A DNA stretch of 64,000 bases, taken from the NCBI GenBank assembly GCA_037074615.1, contig CM073542.1, forward strand, positions 16,632,001 to 16,696,000, written 5' to 3'. The stretch comes from Leucaena leucocephala (taxonomy: Eukaryota; Streptophyta; Magnoliopsida; Fabales; Fabaceae). Shown here one piece after another: positions 1 through 12,650 of this stretch. Every line of letters begins with the position of its first letter. Position 1 is the first letter of the stretch. The notes below the pieces were generated by a model. That model was not told the origin of the DNA and searched no databases. It was given only the letters and a program-made list of their open reading frames with translations. The position numbers and the translations under genes were made by a program.

Positions 1-154
1 ACCCCTCTCCAATGAGAATCCCTGAGATCATGAAGAAACTGACTTAATCAATTAACTGGGTAAACTATGTCAAGCCTGGTATAACACAAATATTGAAATT
101 TTCCAATAATACTATGGTAGAGAGTAGCATTGGAGAAACAATCACCAATTAATA

Positions 155-2200
155 TCATGTATGAGTTAAATATAGTAGCCATGGGAGTAGGAGTAGGCTT
201 TGCCACAACCATACTAGAGAAAGAAAGTCATACATATACTTCTGCTGGGATATAAACAGGCTATCAGAGGACCTTTGGAATTCAATGCCAAGAAAATAAG
301 AGAGCTTGCCCAAAACTTTGAGTGAAAATAAAGCTCTCATCTTCTCAATAAGACATTGTACTTTATCCTCACATGATCATGTAATTACCAAGTCATCAAC
401 ATAGACAACATGATATGTAGTGCTTGAAGGTGTTTGTCGAATGAATATACATGAATCTACGTGTGAGGCATTGAAACCATGAGTACAGAGAGTAGTCTGT
501 AGTTTTTGAAACCAGGCTCATGGAGTTTGTTTTAAGCCATAGATAGCTTTCTTAAGCTTACACACCAGTGGTTGACCAATAGTAGTATCAAACCCGAGTT
601 CAAAACCTAGTGGTAGATCCATGTAGACTTCCTCAATGAGATCGCCATTGATAAAGGCATGAGTAAAGTCTAATTGCCTTAATTTCCAGCTTGTAGATAT
701 AGCAACAGTGAGAAGAATACATATGGTTGGAGCCTTAATTATAGGACTAAAAGTTTTAGTGTAATGAACACCTGCCTCTTGAGAATATCCCTTAGCTACC
801 AAGTATGCTTTGTTGCAAGAAGCATTACTATTTGTTGCAGGTTTCTTCTTAAACAACAATTTACAACCTACTATACAATGATCACAAGGTAACAACACAG
901 TAATCCAGGTGCCAAATTTTATTAAAGCATCATATTCTTCTTGAGCTACTTGTTTCCATTGAGAATTTTTCATGGCCTCATCAATTATGGTAGGAACAAT
1001 CAATTGATCAAGATCTAAAATACTTTTAGTTTAAAGATCTTATCCTTGCTTCTTGTCACTACAGGATGAATGTTAGAAGAATCATAAGAATAATGAATAG
1101 GTTATGCTTCAAAAGGTATATTGAAGGAGGAATGAGACTGAGATGAAGAAGGTGATGAGGCAAGCTTAGAAGGTGAAGAAGCAAGAGGTGTAGGGGTGTG
1201 ATGAGGACCTTATAATAAATAGGAGGTTGAAGTGAGGAGATTGCAGCCCCACTGTTGTTTGTATTACATCCTTTGACATTAAACTATACAGTACCAGGAA
1301 ATACTTGTTCATTGAATTGAAATAGAGTCTACCAATGCAAATATCTAAGTATTTGTACCCCTTATGCTGAGAACTGTATCCTAGAAAAACACATGCTACA
1401 GCCATGAATTCCAACTTATGTTTGTTATAAGGTCTAGTGAGTAGGTATAACACATCCAAAAACTTTGAGAATATTATAATTAGGCTTAAGACCAAGAGCT
1501 TCTCATATGGAGAGAGACCGTTAATGACCTTAGTAGGTAATCTATTAAGCAAGAACACATCAGTGACAAATGCATCTGGCTAATAACATAGAGGTAAAGA
1601 AGCATTGGCCAACAAAGTAAGATTTGTCTCAATAATGGACCTATGATGACTTCTAGCCATACCATTTTGTTCTGAAGTATGAGGACATGAAAAACGATGC
1701 CTAATACCACATGTTTTAAGAAATGAAGAGAAGGCCAGAAACTCTCCACCATTATCACTTTGCACTTGCTGAATTTTAGTGGAAAATTTATTTTCAACCA
1801 CCAGCTTAAATTCTTTAAATTTAAACAAGGCATCGGATTTTTTTTGAAGTAAAGAAATCCAAGTTAACCTATTATAAGCATCAACAATTGCGATGTAATA
1901 GACAAAGCTATTGGAGAGAATAGGAGCAGGGCCCACAAGTCCATTATTATTAACTGTAGAGAGTGTTGGTACACTGTAGTTGACTAAGGAAAAGGTAACT
2001 TATGTATTTTACCAAATTAACATGCTTTACACAGAATATTGGACATGGACAAATCACATAAAATGGCATTACCATTTGATACTTTTTTAACTTTCTCCAA
2101 GGAGTGATGACCCAGCCTGTTGTGCCACAATGAAAGGAGGAATCATAGGGCACATTCACACTACAAATCATAGGTGACGAAGATTAATAAGCATATCTAG
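155..2200 (-). pseudogene. copia pol remnant: integrase and reverse transcriptase
   Basis: Minus-strand fragments in several frames match copia Pol. Near 1580-1936 is the integrase core, with the DNGGEF motif followed by HTSEQNGMAR. At 1166-1558 is the integrase C-terminal part (LLNRLPTKVI, then FLGYSSQHKGYK). At 518-1003 is the N-terminal reverse transcriptase (WKQVAQEEYDAL, VAKGYSQEAGVHYTKTFSP, LDFTHAFINGDL, IYGLKQTP). Around 390-430 is the catalytic YVDDLVIT box, and 155-340 holds the LGKLSYFLGIE motif. The fragments are separated by stops and frame changes, so no functional protein can be made. Confidence 0.88.
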
Positions 2201-3810
2201 CACCTATTTTGTGAGGTGAGAGAGTTATGGCTGCCAATAGATATATGCCATATCTCTCAATACCATGTATCAGTACTTGCTGAGTCTACAAATCCTTAAC
2301 CTCACTTGAATTAGGAAAGAACTCAACAGATACACCGTGTTCTTTAGTAAATTCAGTAATTGACAGGAAATTTTGTCATTCTTGGTACACACAAAACATT
2401 ACTCAGAGCAAAAGTAGATTCAAGTGAATGAAGTTGTATAGAACCAATATGTGTAACAAGAGAAGACTTACCAATGTCAACTTGCATATTACCATGACAT
2501 GATTGGGTTGACGTAAGGTAAGAAGAATTGTGAGTGAAATGTTGTGTGGCTCTCGAGTTAACATATCATGCAGAATTTGGGACAGCCTCAATTATAGCCA
2601 TGTATGTCTGAGCCATGAGCATAGTGGTGACAATATTTGTAACTCCATGAGTTGATACATTAGCAAAAGAAGTCACTAGAGTTGGTGTGAAAGCAGTAGA
2701 AGTAACTGGTGCAATGGTGACTGAACAGAAGAATTAGGTTGTGGTGAGGAGTATAATTATATGAATTATAATCCCTATAACTAGTATAATGAACCTCCTC
2801 AGGATAGATATGAGAGTTAGGTGTATGAGAATAAAAAAAATCATCATAACCAATATAGTGAGATTGTGGATCATACTACGAAATTGAAGAGTATGAATTA
2901 TTATACCTAAAATAACACGTCACAGTCGTATGACCAATCTTACGATAGATATGACAAGGAGATCTATTGAATTGAAATCAACCACCTCTAAGAAAGTAAG
3001 GTGGATGAGAGCCTTGATTGCCTTGTCCATATGTTGGCTGAGCAATGTTAGCATGAGCTTGAATCGATGATGCTTTGTAAGAAACACTTGATGATGCGAT
3101 TTAGTCCAGTAGCATTGTGGAAACTGTATCCAAATTAGAGCGAGGCTTAGACGCATTAATTACCACAATGACTTGTTCATATTTGGAAGATAGACCATTC
3201 AATATATGAGAAACCTATGCAGATTCATCAACACGTTCACCTAGCATAGCCAAATGATCGCAATTGATTTGATATTTCTCATATATTCACACATTGATAA
3301 TCCACCCTTCCTCTGGTTTGACAATTGATTCTAATAGAAGTGAATTTTGGTGTCAGATTTAGCAGAGTAGAGATGATTCAACTTGTTCCAGATCCTGAGA
3401 TATTGTCTATAATCCTATGAGCTCAGGTAGAATAGATTGAGAAACTGAAGCTAGTAGCCACTATGCAAGAGTAGAATCAGTAGCTTAATAATCTTCAAGT
3501 GTAGGATTAGCAATATATTGACCTTCTTCAGTACGAACATACAATGGAGGAGGAACAATTGAGCCACTGAGAAAGTCGTGAAGCTTATACTACTTTACCA
3601 TGAATAGACATGTTTCCACAACAGGTAGTTTCTATCATCTAATTAGATTGTAATCTCCTTATTAGATAGCAAACCTGTGTTGATGTCACCACAATGAGAA
3701 ATGGGTTTGATGCCATCTTTTTGCAATACAATCGATCCACGGGGAGATTGCCTCACAATGATGGCTTGTTGTTGGTCTAGTAGGTAATCAGAGCATCGAA
3801 GGCATACCCA
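2200..3810 (-). pseudogene. copia gag and protease remnant
   Basis: Around 3300-3400 the minus strand encodes RIWNKLNHLYSAKSDTK and nearby QLSNQRKGG, typical of the copia Gag core (UBN2 type). Around 2500-2580 is a decayed retropepsin: where the family has DSGATHH, this copy reads VNSRATQH, so the catalytic aspartate is lost. Further down, KFPVN and SLESTFALSNVLCVP resemble the segment between protease and integrase. Frame breaks and stops are frequent. The 2920-3156 open frame is part of this broken gag. Confidence 0.65.
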
Positions 3811-3822
3811 GCTCTGATACCA
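3811..3822 (-). other. primer binding site of the left copia element
   Basis: The plus strand reads GCTCTGATACCA, the reverse complement of TGGTATCAGAGC, the standard copia site complementary to the 3' end of initiator tRNA-Met. It lies four bases from a TG at 3827 that would be the inner edge of the 5' LTR of this leftward element. Confidence 0.85.
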
Positions 3823-4020
3823 TAAATGAAACTAGAGTGAAGATAATTAGAAGATCATGAATTGTATCTCAGAAGCTCAATTTATTCATTAACTTAGAGT
3901 AATACTTATAGATCAGAGGTTACAAGGGTGTGTATCACGTGGTGAGCCCTACCATAATATTTTTCTAACTTATTTAACCGAGTCAGCTTTCAACCATTAT
4001 TAATATTCAAGTTAATCCAG

Positions 4021-4405
4021 GTGGGAGCATCACTAGACCAAAAATGGTGGTCATGGCTATCCTTGCTTGTTCGTAATCCCAGAATACATGCAGCATAGTT
4101 TAAGTTGAATCCAAACAAACACCAAATCATCCATTTGGGTGAATCCCCCATCACAGGAGAGTCTCATTCATCAGAACTCTATTGCGAACCACCAGCTATA
4201 TTTGGTCTACTTCCCAAATTTTATGCCAAGTTGTCGTTTCCTACACCTGTTCATTTACAAGTACATTATAAGCTGACTTGACAAAAAATTGACCACTTCT
4301 TTCATGCATCCACCTAACTCGTTCCTCCCTGAGTTGGGTCGTAACTTCCACTCCATTTTTCACAGGTTCCCATGTTGCCTTAATATCACTCTAGACTCTC
4401 TATTG
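4021..4405 (-). pseudogene. L1-type LINE fragment, zf-RVT domain
   Basis: The minus strand encodes, with stops, FFVKSAYNVLVN, then TTTWHKIWEVDQI, VRNRVLMNETLL, GIHPNG, FGVCLDST and LHVFWDYEQAR. This is the order of the zinc-binding region downstream of the reverse transcriptase in plant L1 LINEs. Several stops interrupt it. It is wedged between two copia LTR pieces. It could belong to the same LINE whose earlier part is at 8690-10420, which has the same strand and compatible order, but I cannot show that. Confidence 0.7.
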
Positions 4406-4590
4406 CTCACAAACTTAACAAGCAGCAAAGAATAATTCTATGGAATATGGAAATGTGCATCATATATTATTATTGAAGAAAATTTATTCTTTCAATTTAC
4501 AATGGTTGCCTTATATAACAACAAAAGAGCATTGGGCCAAGTCCTAAGACTTACTAGCCCAATATTCACATATCATGTATTTCTACACTC
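4406..4590 (-). repeat. copia 3' LTR fragment
   Basis: On the minus strand, an LTR start TGTAGAAATACATGATATG follows directly after a copia RNase H remnant and a purine-rich tract (TATAGAGAG). It continues through TTATATAAGGCAACC, a likely TATA/start region. The inner end is lost where the LINE fragment begins. This LTR is not the one beside the primer site at 3811, so it comes from a second copia element. Confidence 0.6.
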
Positions 4591-4599
4591 TCTATAAGT

Positions 4600-5010
4600 T
4601 AGGTGCTATAAATGTCTATTTCTCCTAACTTGCTGAGCATTCTTCTATGTATATCTCCTGAAACCGTCTTTGTTAAAATATCCGCTTCTTGGTCCCTTGT
4701 CTTCACATGCCACAAATGAATCAACTTTTCTTAAAACCTTTCACGCACAAAATATAAGTCAATCTCAATGTGTTTTGTTCTCTCATGAAACACAGGATTT
4801 GAAGCTATATGGATGGCAGCTTTGCTATCACAGTAAACATTGATAGAATTGGGATAAAGAATTCTTAATTCTTTCAACAACCTATATCACTTCTACTACT
4901 GTTGATCCTAAAGCCCTATATTTTGCTTCTGCTGATGACTTTGAAACAGTAGGCTGCTTCTTTGATTTTCACATTATCAGAGACCCTCCAAATTTTAATA
5001 GATATGTCGT
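4600..5010 (-). pseudogene. copia RNase H remnant
   Basis: The minus strand encodes KSKKQPTVSKSSAEAKYRAL, then ELRILYPNSINVYCDSKAAIH, NPVFHERTKHIEIDLYFVRE and IHLWHVKTRDQEADILTK. These are the conserved blocks of the copia RNase H that ends Pol. A premature stop follows VRERF, and there is a frame shift near 4880. A 3' LTR piece follows at 4590-4406. The minus-strand open frame at 4916-5107 is an out-of-phase reading of the same sequence. Confidence 0.85.
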
Positions 5011-5269
5011 GTTGTTGCACAGGCTCCCCAATTTGAGTCACAATAGTATTCAAAACAAAGTTCAACATGTCTACTATTACCATATAAAGTCTTATATATT
5101 TATTCAAAGGTTAATTATTTTTTCTAAGTCATGACAAAATATTACCAAAATTACAAATTGTACCTAATACACTATACATACTTTCATAAAAATTCAATAA
5201 GGTATCTATGTATCATAACTTATTCATTCTGCATCCTTACTTCCAAAAGATGGTCCTACTATTATGTTT

Positions 5270-7775
5270 GTAAAATAGAAGGGGTGAGATTTATGGAAAA
5301 ATTTCAGTAGCAAACGGAAACCAAATAGTATATGCAACTTAATGATTGATGTTAATGTGTGTGCCTAATGATCATACTTGTATAATAATATCTTTACATA
5401 CTTCCATTTTTCTTAAATTATAACATATGACCATAGCATAAAAAGAAACAGAGCATAATTCAATTATACATGCTTCACATAATTAAAGTAAACAACTAGC
5501 ACATAAAACATCCAGGTAAGTAAAGCATATAAGTTAGGTAAGTTTACTACCTTAAAATAGCCCTCCTTTAACCTTTTCTTTCTTGGTATTTTGATATCAT
5601 CTCTTACAAATGTCAAATCCTAATCATGGTAGAGTAATAAACTTATTATAATCCATACCAATTCAGCTTTAAACCTAACTCAATAATTTAGTTTCATTTC
5701 CTAAAACCAATAAACCCCTAACTTCTTTATTTGTGGTTAATTTTCTTATCCTTTGAATTAATTTGTTCCTTGACTATATCCTACATAATTTTGCCCAAGG
5801 AATCCAAATATGGATTCAGAACTGAAAATTTTCAATGTTTCCTTCAGGTCTGGACAGAAACAGAAACAACACCTATAATTTTCTAAAAATTTCTCTTTTT
5901 AATTCAAATGTTTCCAAGACTTTGATCTTACGTAATCCTACACAATTTTGTATTTTAAACCAATTCAAAATATCAAAATCATGAAATTATAATCACTGTT
6001 CATACACATGAATAGTAACAGAGAAGGTTTCAAATTCTCCCTTTCTTTATTTCAATGTTTTCAAGGTTCCAATCTTATTCAATCCTACACAAAATCATCA
6101 TATAAATTCAATGGAAGTATTAGATCATTGAAATTTAATCTTCTTCCTTCAGTTTTGTCCTAAGCCAAAAGTTACATTAATTGAGATTTCAAGGATTACA
6201 CAACTAATTCAAACAATAACCAACAATCCAAACTTATCTAGGTTAGTATTTCATAGTTATACCTTACTTCTCTTCTTTCTTCATTTCTATCCAGATTTAG
6301 ACAGCATGGAGAACCAAGGAAAAAATAGGTTTTCCAACCACTAAAACCTAGGTTAAATCTTCTAAAATATATACATAAGAACTAGAAAGATTGTTTACCT
6401 TAAACTTTGATTGCTTTGAACCAAAGTGCCTTGTCTTTTCTTTATGTTGGTTGAGTTTTACATTCTCAAGAGTTTCCCTTCGTAACTTGATGCTATTATT
6501 AAGGAATGGAGATATTTATAGAGTAATTTTTAGTACCTTAGGACTAATCTATCCTTCCATTTCCTAATTATTTCAAACCCTTATTCTTTAATTTGATTAG
6601 TTGGTTTCATGATTAATTACACTTAATTATCATTAACTTAATTATTTTAATACAAAGAAGCACATGGTATAACTTTTCCTCTTTGCTATGCTGTCCATTT
6701 GGCACCTTGTGGAGATGACACCTCACATGACCACATTGCATGACTTGAAATTTCCTTCCTTTCTTCCTTTTTTTCTTTTTTATAAAAATACATTTAAAAA
6801 TCCATTTGGCCAGAAGATCACTTGTCATCTTGGGCTCTTGCAAGACGTCACTTTAGCCCTAAAATGAGTCCAATTTCCAGTTGGCACAATTCCCAAAAGA
6901 CTTCCCATTTATTTCATATACTAATATCTTTAAATTGTCCTAATTTTTAAAATAAATTCTACAAAATCCTTTTAAGGGTTATAATATTTTTAGAAATTAA
7001 TTGTAATATAAAATAAATTTTTTTTACAAAGTCTCATAATATTTTTAGACCCAGAAGTCCTGATAAAAATTTCTATATTTCCTTTTACCATTTATCGGTG
7101 TCCAATTTCATCTTAAATTTCATAGTTAATTCCAAAAGACTCCTTTTTTACTCCTGTCAGTTTCATAAATTCTTATATTATTTATAAGAATTTAATATCA
7201 AATTTCATCTGATTCTGAGGTACAGAAGATACTGTAATAATTTCCTATATTTTAGAAATTAATATCAATTTATCGGATCCTCAAATCAAAATTTCATGTT
7301 GTATTAAACTGATCAAAATATTTTTTTTATTTTATGATAAAATTTGGGGCTAAAATATTTTCAAGCAATTTTAGGCATTTTCTGACTCAACTTTCTATAA
7401 TTACTATTTTTCCCTTGAACTCTTAAAAATTGCACTTTAGACTCTTATCTTTTTATAATTACACTTAATGGTTTAAAGCTTATATCTATTTCTATTTTGT
7501 ACCATGAAACTTTTAGAATTTTCACTTCCGTCCATTTTTTTTCCTAAATGACTATTATGTCCTGGAAAACTTTCATTAATTGCAATTTAGTTCCTGGATT
7601 TTCATTAAATTGTAATTTAGCCCCTTTTTTCTTTAAAACTTTATACCTTCTCTCTTTCTTTGGCTTAAAATTTATCTTAATCATTATTTTTTCTTCTGAT
7701 TACCATCACAATCTCTTCATAACCTATTTTCACTATCGGTCTTATACAAAAATAAAAAATTTAGGATGTTACTTT
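5270..7775 (-). repeat. probable Ty3/gypsy LTR relic (solo or degraded)
   Basis: The sequence is AT-rich and has no protein homology. Read on the minus strand it starts near 7775 with GTAACATCCTAAATTTT, similar to GTAACATCCCAAATTTTG at 37499. It contains stretches such as GGGGCTAAATTACAATTTAATG (7630-7600), a TATA-like CTCTATAAATATCTCC near 6510, and ends near 5270 with TACTGAAATTTTTCCATAAATCTCACCCC, also echoed near 38530. These are features I associate with LTRs of Tekay/Del-type gypsy elements. No internal domain or clear target duplication was found, so this is inference. Confidence 0.4.
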
Positions 7776-8690
7776 CTTCTACCCACCTTAAAATAAATTT
7801 GTCCTTGAAATTTAATTAACACCTTAGTGAAGTAACCTTGAACATGTCTTCTCTTTATATCCTTCTCTAGTTTATGACTAAGGTTTAGGGGTATCTTTGA
7901 GAATTGCTTCTTTCTTTTATTCTCTCATATGTATATATCCATCTATTTATGGGTGACTCACTATACTTCTCATTATGTATCTTATTACATATCCCCTTGT
8001 GTATCTTATGACATATCCCAAGATACTATAGGGATAGGATTCTCTTTGACTTATAACTTGATCAGTCTCTTGAGTATTCTACTCTTGTACTATACTTTGA
8101 ATCTTCCCTCTTTAAGTGTTTTCTTCTAATTTAATATAAGCGTTATGATCTCTCACTTATTAGTTCTCTAGGTGTTTATACTAACTTCCTAGTGGTCACT
8201 CATCATTATACTACCTTTACTTGAACACAATTAACTATTTTATACTAATAAGTTAACACCTGATTATAATATATAGGGCTATAGGTCATTGCTTATCCTT
8301 ACTTATATAATCATATTCTTCTATTATATTACCTTAAACCCTCTTTCTTTACTCTTTATTGAGTCTATCCAGCTCTTATTCTCTTATTGAGTCTATCCAG
8401 CTCTTATTCTCTTTAGTCTCCTTTTAGGGACTTACCTTTTTACATCTGATCCCTTCTAAGTTTATATAAGATTTTTTCTTCTCTACTTTAGGTATCTTTC
8501 CTATAGGTTTATGATTATTTTGTACTCAAGACTAAAAAATTTAATTATTATTATCTAGAACTCCTTCCTTATGTAAAAGAATCCTAAGTAAAGTCTATAT
8601 TGTAAGATGTATATGAGAAAAATATCGTGAGTACTCTCTCATTATTAATTAATCAATTTGTGAGGCTTTGATCCCTTATGCTTATCCTTG
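7776..8690. other. AT-rich intergenic DNA with a 28-bp tandem duplication
   Basis: No protein or RNA gene is recognised here. The one clear structure is a perfect two-copy tandem repeat with a 28-bp period at about 8353-8411, each copy containing TTGAGTCTATCCAGCTC. The open frame at 7929-8129 is rich in Tyr/Ser from AT-rich repeats and is not believed. Confidence 0.6.
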
Positions 8691-10420
8691 ATAATTGTTT
8701 TCCTAGAGAAATAATGTAGATAACGTTGCACAAACTAATTGGACGAAAGTCCTTCAAAAGCTCCGAGTGGTCTGTCTTGGGTATAAGCACCAGATACGTC
8801 TGATTTTATATCTTCCACTGCTTGTGGGCTCAGGAAAACCTTGCTGATTGTATTGTTGACCATATCTTGACCTGGGCCCATTAGGATTTAAAAAAATAAA
8901 GCATTTAGGCCGTCTGCTGGGCCATGCTGCTAATTGCTTGCTCTAATTCTGACAGAGATACCTGATTAACAATAGACTAACCTATTGTTATATACGATTA
9001 TTTAAAGTATATTTTATTTTTAGAGAATATTATTTTATTATAGTTCTAGTCATAATAATTAGAAAGATATCATAACTCCTAAGTGTCTAAATTTACACTT
9101 AAAGATAATTGACTGCTCATCCTATTTAATATTAATATTATTAAAAGAAAAAAAAAGGAGATTTCCTCGTGAGTTTAGCCTAACTTATTTTCAAGATTTT
9201 GTAACAAAAAAAAAATAATAGACTACAACTGATTCTGTGAGATAGTGGGGAAGCTGACATTCGAGACTAGGCGACGTGCTCCATCGCCATCTTCGGTGAA
9301 AAGGTTCGCAAAGAAAGTGATAGCTTCCCGTTTGATTTTATCAACATCATAAAACTACCCCCCATTGGCATTTTTGATAGCTTCTATCCTGTTATGCTTC
9401 ATCCGCCCTTTACCGCGCAGATGGAAATATCTAGTTTTCCTGTTTCCCAAAGCAAACAAGTCACACCTAGCTTTCTGAGCCCATAAAATATCTTCATGTA
9501 ATATAATCTCCTCAAGCTCGCTCTATAAATCTTTCTGAAGTCTCAAGTTGGACGAATTATGACCCTCATCTCGTAGGCTGCGATTCAATCCATCAAAACG
9601 GTTAAGGATTCGCCGTTCGCGCCGTCCCAAATGTCCGTAAACCTCTTTACTCCAAACTGACACCTTCTCAGTAAAGCACTTCACATTCTCCACCCATGCC
9701 TCATTGCTCATCCACGTGTTGTCCATGAATCTACCAAAATCCTCATGCATGAACCAAGAAGCAACGATGCGGAACAGTTTCTCCGTCCTGGTCGAATTCT
9801 CTTGCTCTGTCATGCGCAATAAGACGGGCCTGTGGTCTGACTTAAACTGATATAGAACAGTAGCCATCGCGTCAGGACACGAGTCTAAGAAAGGATCATT
9901 AATAAAAGCTCTATCAAGCTTGCACTCACACCCGTCGCGTCCCCAAGTGTAGAAAGGTCCACCGTATGGAAACTCGAAAGACTAGACCGTTCAAACCAAG
10001 TAGCGAAATCCTTGTCAATATTCGAGTGGCTACGGGTACGAGATTTCCTCTCATTCTCATACAAAATACTGTTGAAATCTCCTCTGACACACCATGCCCA
10101 TGTATCTCCTCTTAACTCCGCTAAATCTCGCCATAGAGCGCGTCGTTTGATGGCACTGGGGCTAGCATAGACACAGGTAGTGCAGAAATTCACGCTGCTT
10201 GATGTCATACTGAGATGGATGAACTGGTCCAGAGTTTGCTATCACCTTCACCTCCCAGTCCGTCTCATAGTACCCAAAAGCCGCCGCTAAAACCATTAGC
10301 ATCCACAATGAAAGAGTGTTGAAAGCCCATTTTGCTTGCAAGTTTCCTTGCCTTGGACCCACTAGAACGGGTTTCCAATAAAGCCACACAATTTGCTTGT
10401 TTCAACGTGTAATAAGGCTT
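8690..10420 (-). pseudogene. L1-type LINE relic: endonuclease and start of reverse transcriptase
   Basis: Minus-strand blocks run in the expected ORF2 order. At 10400-10210 is the endonuclease N-terminus (ALLETRSSGSKARKLASKMG, then GFWVLWD). At 10208-9885 is its centre, with YASPSAIKRRALWRDL and CVRGDFNSILYENER. At 9867-9800 is SDHRPVLL, the endonuclease C-terminal motif. At 9780-9523 is the charged linker before the RT, and around 8800-8700 is the RT start, LVLIPKTDHSELLKDFRPIS then LCNVIY. Frame shifts separate the blocks. A short retroposon interrupts it at 8982-9220. The downstream RT is missing, so the copy is dead. Confidence 0.88.
8982..9220 (+). mobile_element. short A-tailed retroposon, copy 1
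   Basis: A roughly 240-bp insertion lies inside the LINE relic. It ends in TTTTGTAAC plus a run of ten A. The 9-bp AATAGACTA flanks it, just before the insert (8973-8981) and after the A tail (about 9219-9227). Much of it aligns by eye with 28008-28224, including TATAGTTCTAGTCA, CTAAGTGTCTAAATTTA and ATTAATATTA. A-tail plus target duplication indicates retroposition. A weak B-box-like GTTCTAGTC is present, but I see no convincing A box, so tRNA origin is unproven. Confidence 0.6.
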
Positions 10421-10429
10421 GTTTGGAGT

Positions 10430-12568
10430 TTATCAAAAATGAATTATTGCTGACAAAGCCACGGTTTTCTTAAAAGAAGTTCAAACATAAGTCAGAGAGC
10501 CTTGTCTCTCTGGTCGGCACCATTTGGTGGTGCTTTTCCGACGTTCTTTGAACGCTTCTCCGGCCTTCTGACTCTCTGTCTTCGGCTTCTCTATTCTCGT
10601 CCCTTTTTTGTCAACTTTGCTAGATTCTCCGTTGTTCTTGCATGTGTAGTTGTGTCACCTCCTCCATCTTTGTTTCTCTGTCACCCTTGTCTTCTCCATT
10701 GTTGCTTTTACCCCTGTTTCTCCGCCGTACTTCTCTGGCCCAAAATTCATAATTTTAAAATTATTTTTTTTAAAATTTATTATCTAAAATTTATTCTTTC
10801 TAAAATATATTTTTTAAAAAAAAATTAAACAAAATATATTTTTAAAATCATAATTATAAATTAATTTTATTTAAAATCTATTCTTTCCCCCCACTAATCT
10901 AAATTTTAAGTGCCTCTAAAATAATCTGTTTGGAACGCAAAATAAGAGATCATTCTTATGTGCTATGGAAATCAAATTACGAGCACTTTGATTGAGTCCT
11001 CTTAGAAATATAAGGTGAAGGAAATGATGTACCTTTTGTCGAACTAATAGATTTACTCAGATGAAGCAAGATCAGAATTCAATCTCCGTTTATGTTACAC
11101 GATAAAAACCACAAATGAAGAACGCTCCATCCTTTCAAATCAAATGAGCATATTACAATATTTATCCATTGTACTTTATTTATAACGGCGTTGTGCTTAT
11201 CTATCAAGAGTGGATTGGTAGACCTTTTCTAAGGGTTTGGGGGATGAGTTATCGTAGAAGTACGTAACACAATCTCGAGGGAACAAGGCAGAAAAAGGTT
11301 GAGATCACAATCTTAAATATGATGAGGTGGAGATCACGCTAACTTTTATTTGACGCTTGTGTCTGACAAATACTTAATGGTTACAGTTTCCAACCATCAA
11401 GTATTGTTATCATATTTTATTTCTTTAAAAAATAAAACGATATATACAAAAAACTGTCAAATTAAATTTTTTTGAACAATTCATCTATCAACATCTGTGT
11501 TCTGCCTCTCGATGCACAATAACCCATAAAGGGAAGTATTCTTATACTACTCAATGTAAAAGGTTTTAAGGTTTTTTATTCGTCTTGTTTATTATGTGGA
11601 ACAAGTGGTTAGGTTTGCCTAACAACTTTGAACATGTTTGTCCGTTTGTTTTGGATTTGTTTGTTAAAGTTGGGGAAAACGATTTGGACTCTAGAACGGA
11701 GAGACAAACACACACTTTGTTCTCATCTTTAATGATAGAGATAATCTTTTTTATTGATGAAATGTGTAGTTCAATTAGCAGCCTAATGTCCTTTACTGAG
11801 TGTTGTGTTCAAAAGGTTGTGTATTTCCATTTTTTTTTGTTTTTTAAATGCATTACTTTTTTTATTATTATTAATAAACAAATCTGTGTCCATATGAATG
11901 ATCAACATAGACGCAATGCCAATAATATAAGTATATTTGAGACATTTAATTCGTGTTATCCTTGAGAATGAAAGAATGACTTCATTCTTATTCCCCATAT
12001 TATGAGAATTATTTTCCCAAAGCTAACTACTATCCTTTGAACACCAAAATAGAGGCTTTGCTTAATTGATGAGGGAAGAAAATTAGATAAAAGAAATTGG
12101 AAGGAGAAAACATTGTGAAGGAAAATAGAAAGAAATATGTTTAGATAAACAAGAACAAAAGAAAACATAAATGAGAAAATTAACTAATTTCATAATGACA
12201 ATAATATCATATTAAAAAATTTTAGACCCCATGCCTATTTTCCTTTTTTTATTTTTTCTTAATATCTGATCATTTTTCATGCGAAAACATAGGAAATAAA
12301 ATATGTACATTCCATAACTCTTTTTTCTCACATTTTCTCGCTTGTTATTTTCCCTAGAAAAAAAATATTTTCCTTCCTATTTTGTTCTCATAATATTTAC
12401 CACCTATATTTCTCTCTCCATCCAGTTAATACCCTTCGGCTGTGCCATCGAGTTATGATTTTTGGGCTTACTCAAATGAGTTGAAATGATGTAATGAATT
12501 ATACATATCTATAACAATAAATTAAGAGCTAGTAAATCACAAATTAATAAATTTGCAACTTGAGCACA

Positions 12569-12570
<2 letters not shown>
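10430..12570. other. non-coding, AT-rich interval without a recognised gene
   Basis: I found no domain, RNA gene or clear repeat here. About 10500-10740 is C/T-rich and would be compatible with a decayed LINE leader. The rest has homopolymer A/T runs (10745-10830, 11850-11875). Open frames at 10502-10828 and 11585-11965 have no recognisable motifs and end in low-complexity sequence; I do not call them genes. The last part contains the 3' flank of the WRKY gene. Confidence 0.55.

Positions 12571-12571
<1 letters not shown>

Positions 12572-12602
<31 letters not shown>
12572..12602. repeat. (AT)n microsatellite
   Basis: About 15 uninterrupted AT units start some 50 bases downstream of the WRKY stop codon, probably in or just past the 3' UTR. 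It is likely length-polymorphic. Confidence 0.95.
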
Positions 12603-12604
<2 letters not shown>

Positions 12605-12650
12605 AATATGTATTTTTTTTTTTTAGGTTCTATTCAAAGAATGGAAAATG

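Larger units (their letters stand above)
1..3990 (-). mobile_element. Ty1/copia retrotransposon relic (5' part of element, leftward)
   Basis: Read on the minus strand, the order is 5' LTR piece (about 3990-3827), tRNA-Met type primer site, gag, protease, integrase, reverse transcriptase, which is the copia order. The LTR piece contains a TATA-like CTATAAGTATT and a stretch (ACTCTAAGTTAATG) typical of short copia LTRs. It seems to be cut off near 3990-4020, where LINE sequence starts. The RNase H and 3' LTR would lie beyond the left edge. Frames are broken by many stops, so this is an old dead copy. Copia assignment is firm; the lineage is not determined. Confidence 0.85.

Noticed and set aside
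10502..10828. 108-codon plus-strand open frame with Ser/Pro/Leu-rich start
   Set aside because: It runs into AT-only sequence and shows no domain; the C/T-rich part looks like a decayed leader of a transposon.
11585..11965. 126-codon plus-strand open frame
   Set aside because: No recognisable motif, ends in low-complexity Phe/Ile-rich sequence from T-runs, and has no splice or homology support.
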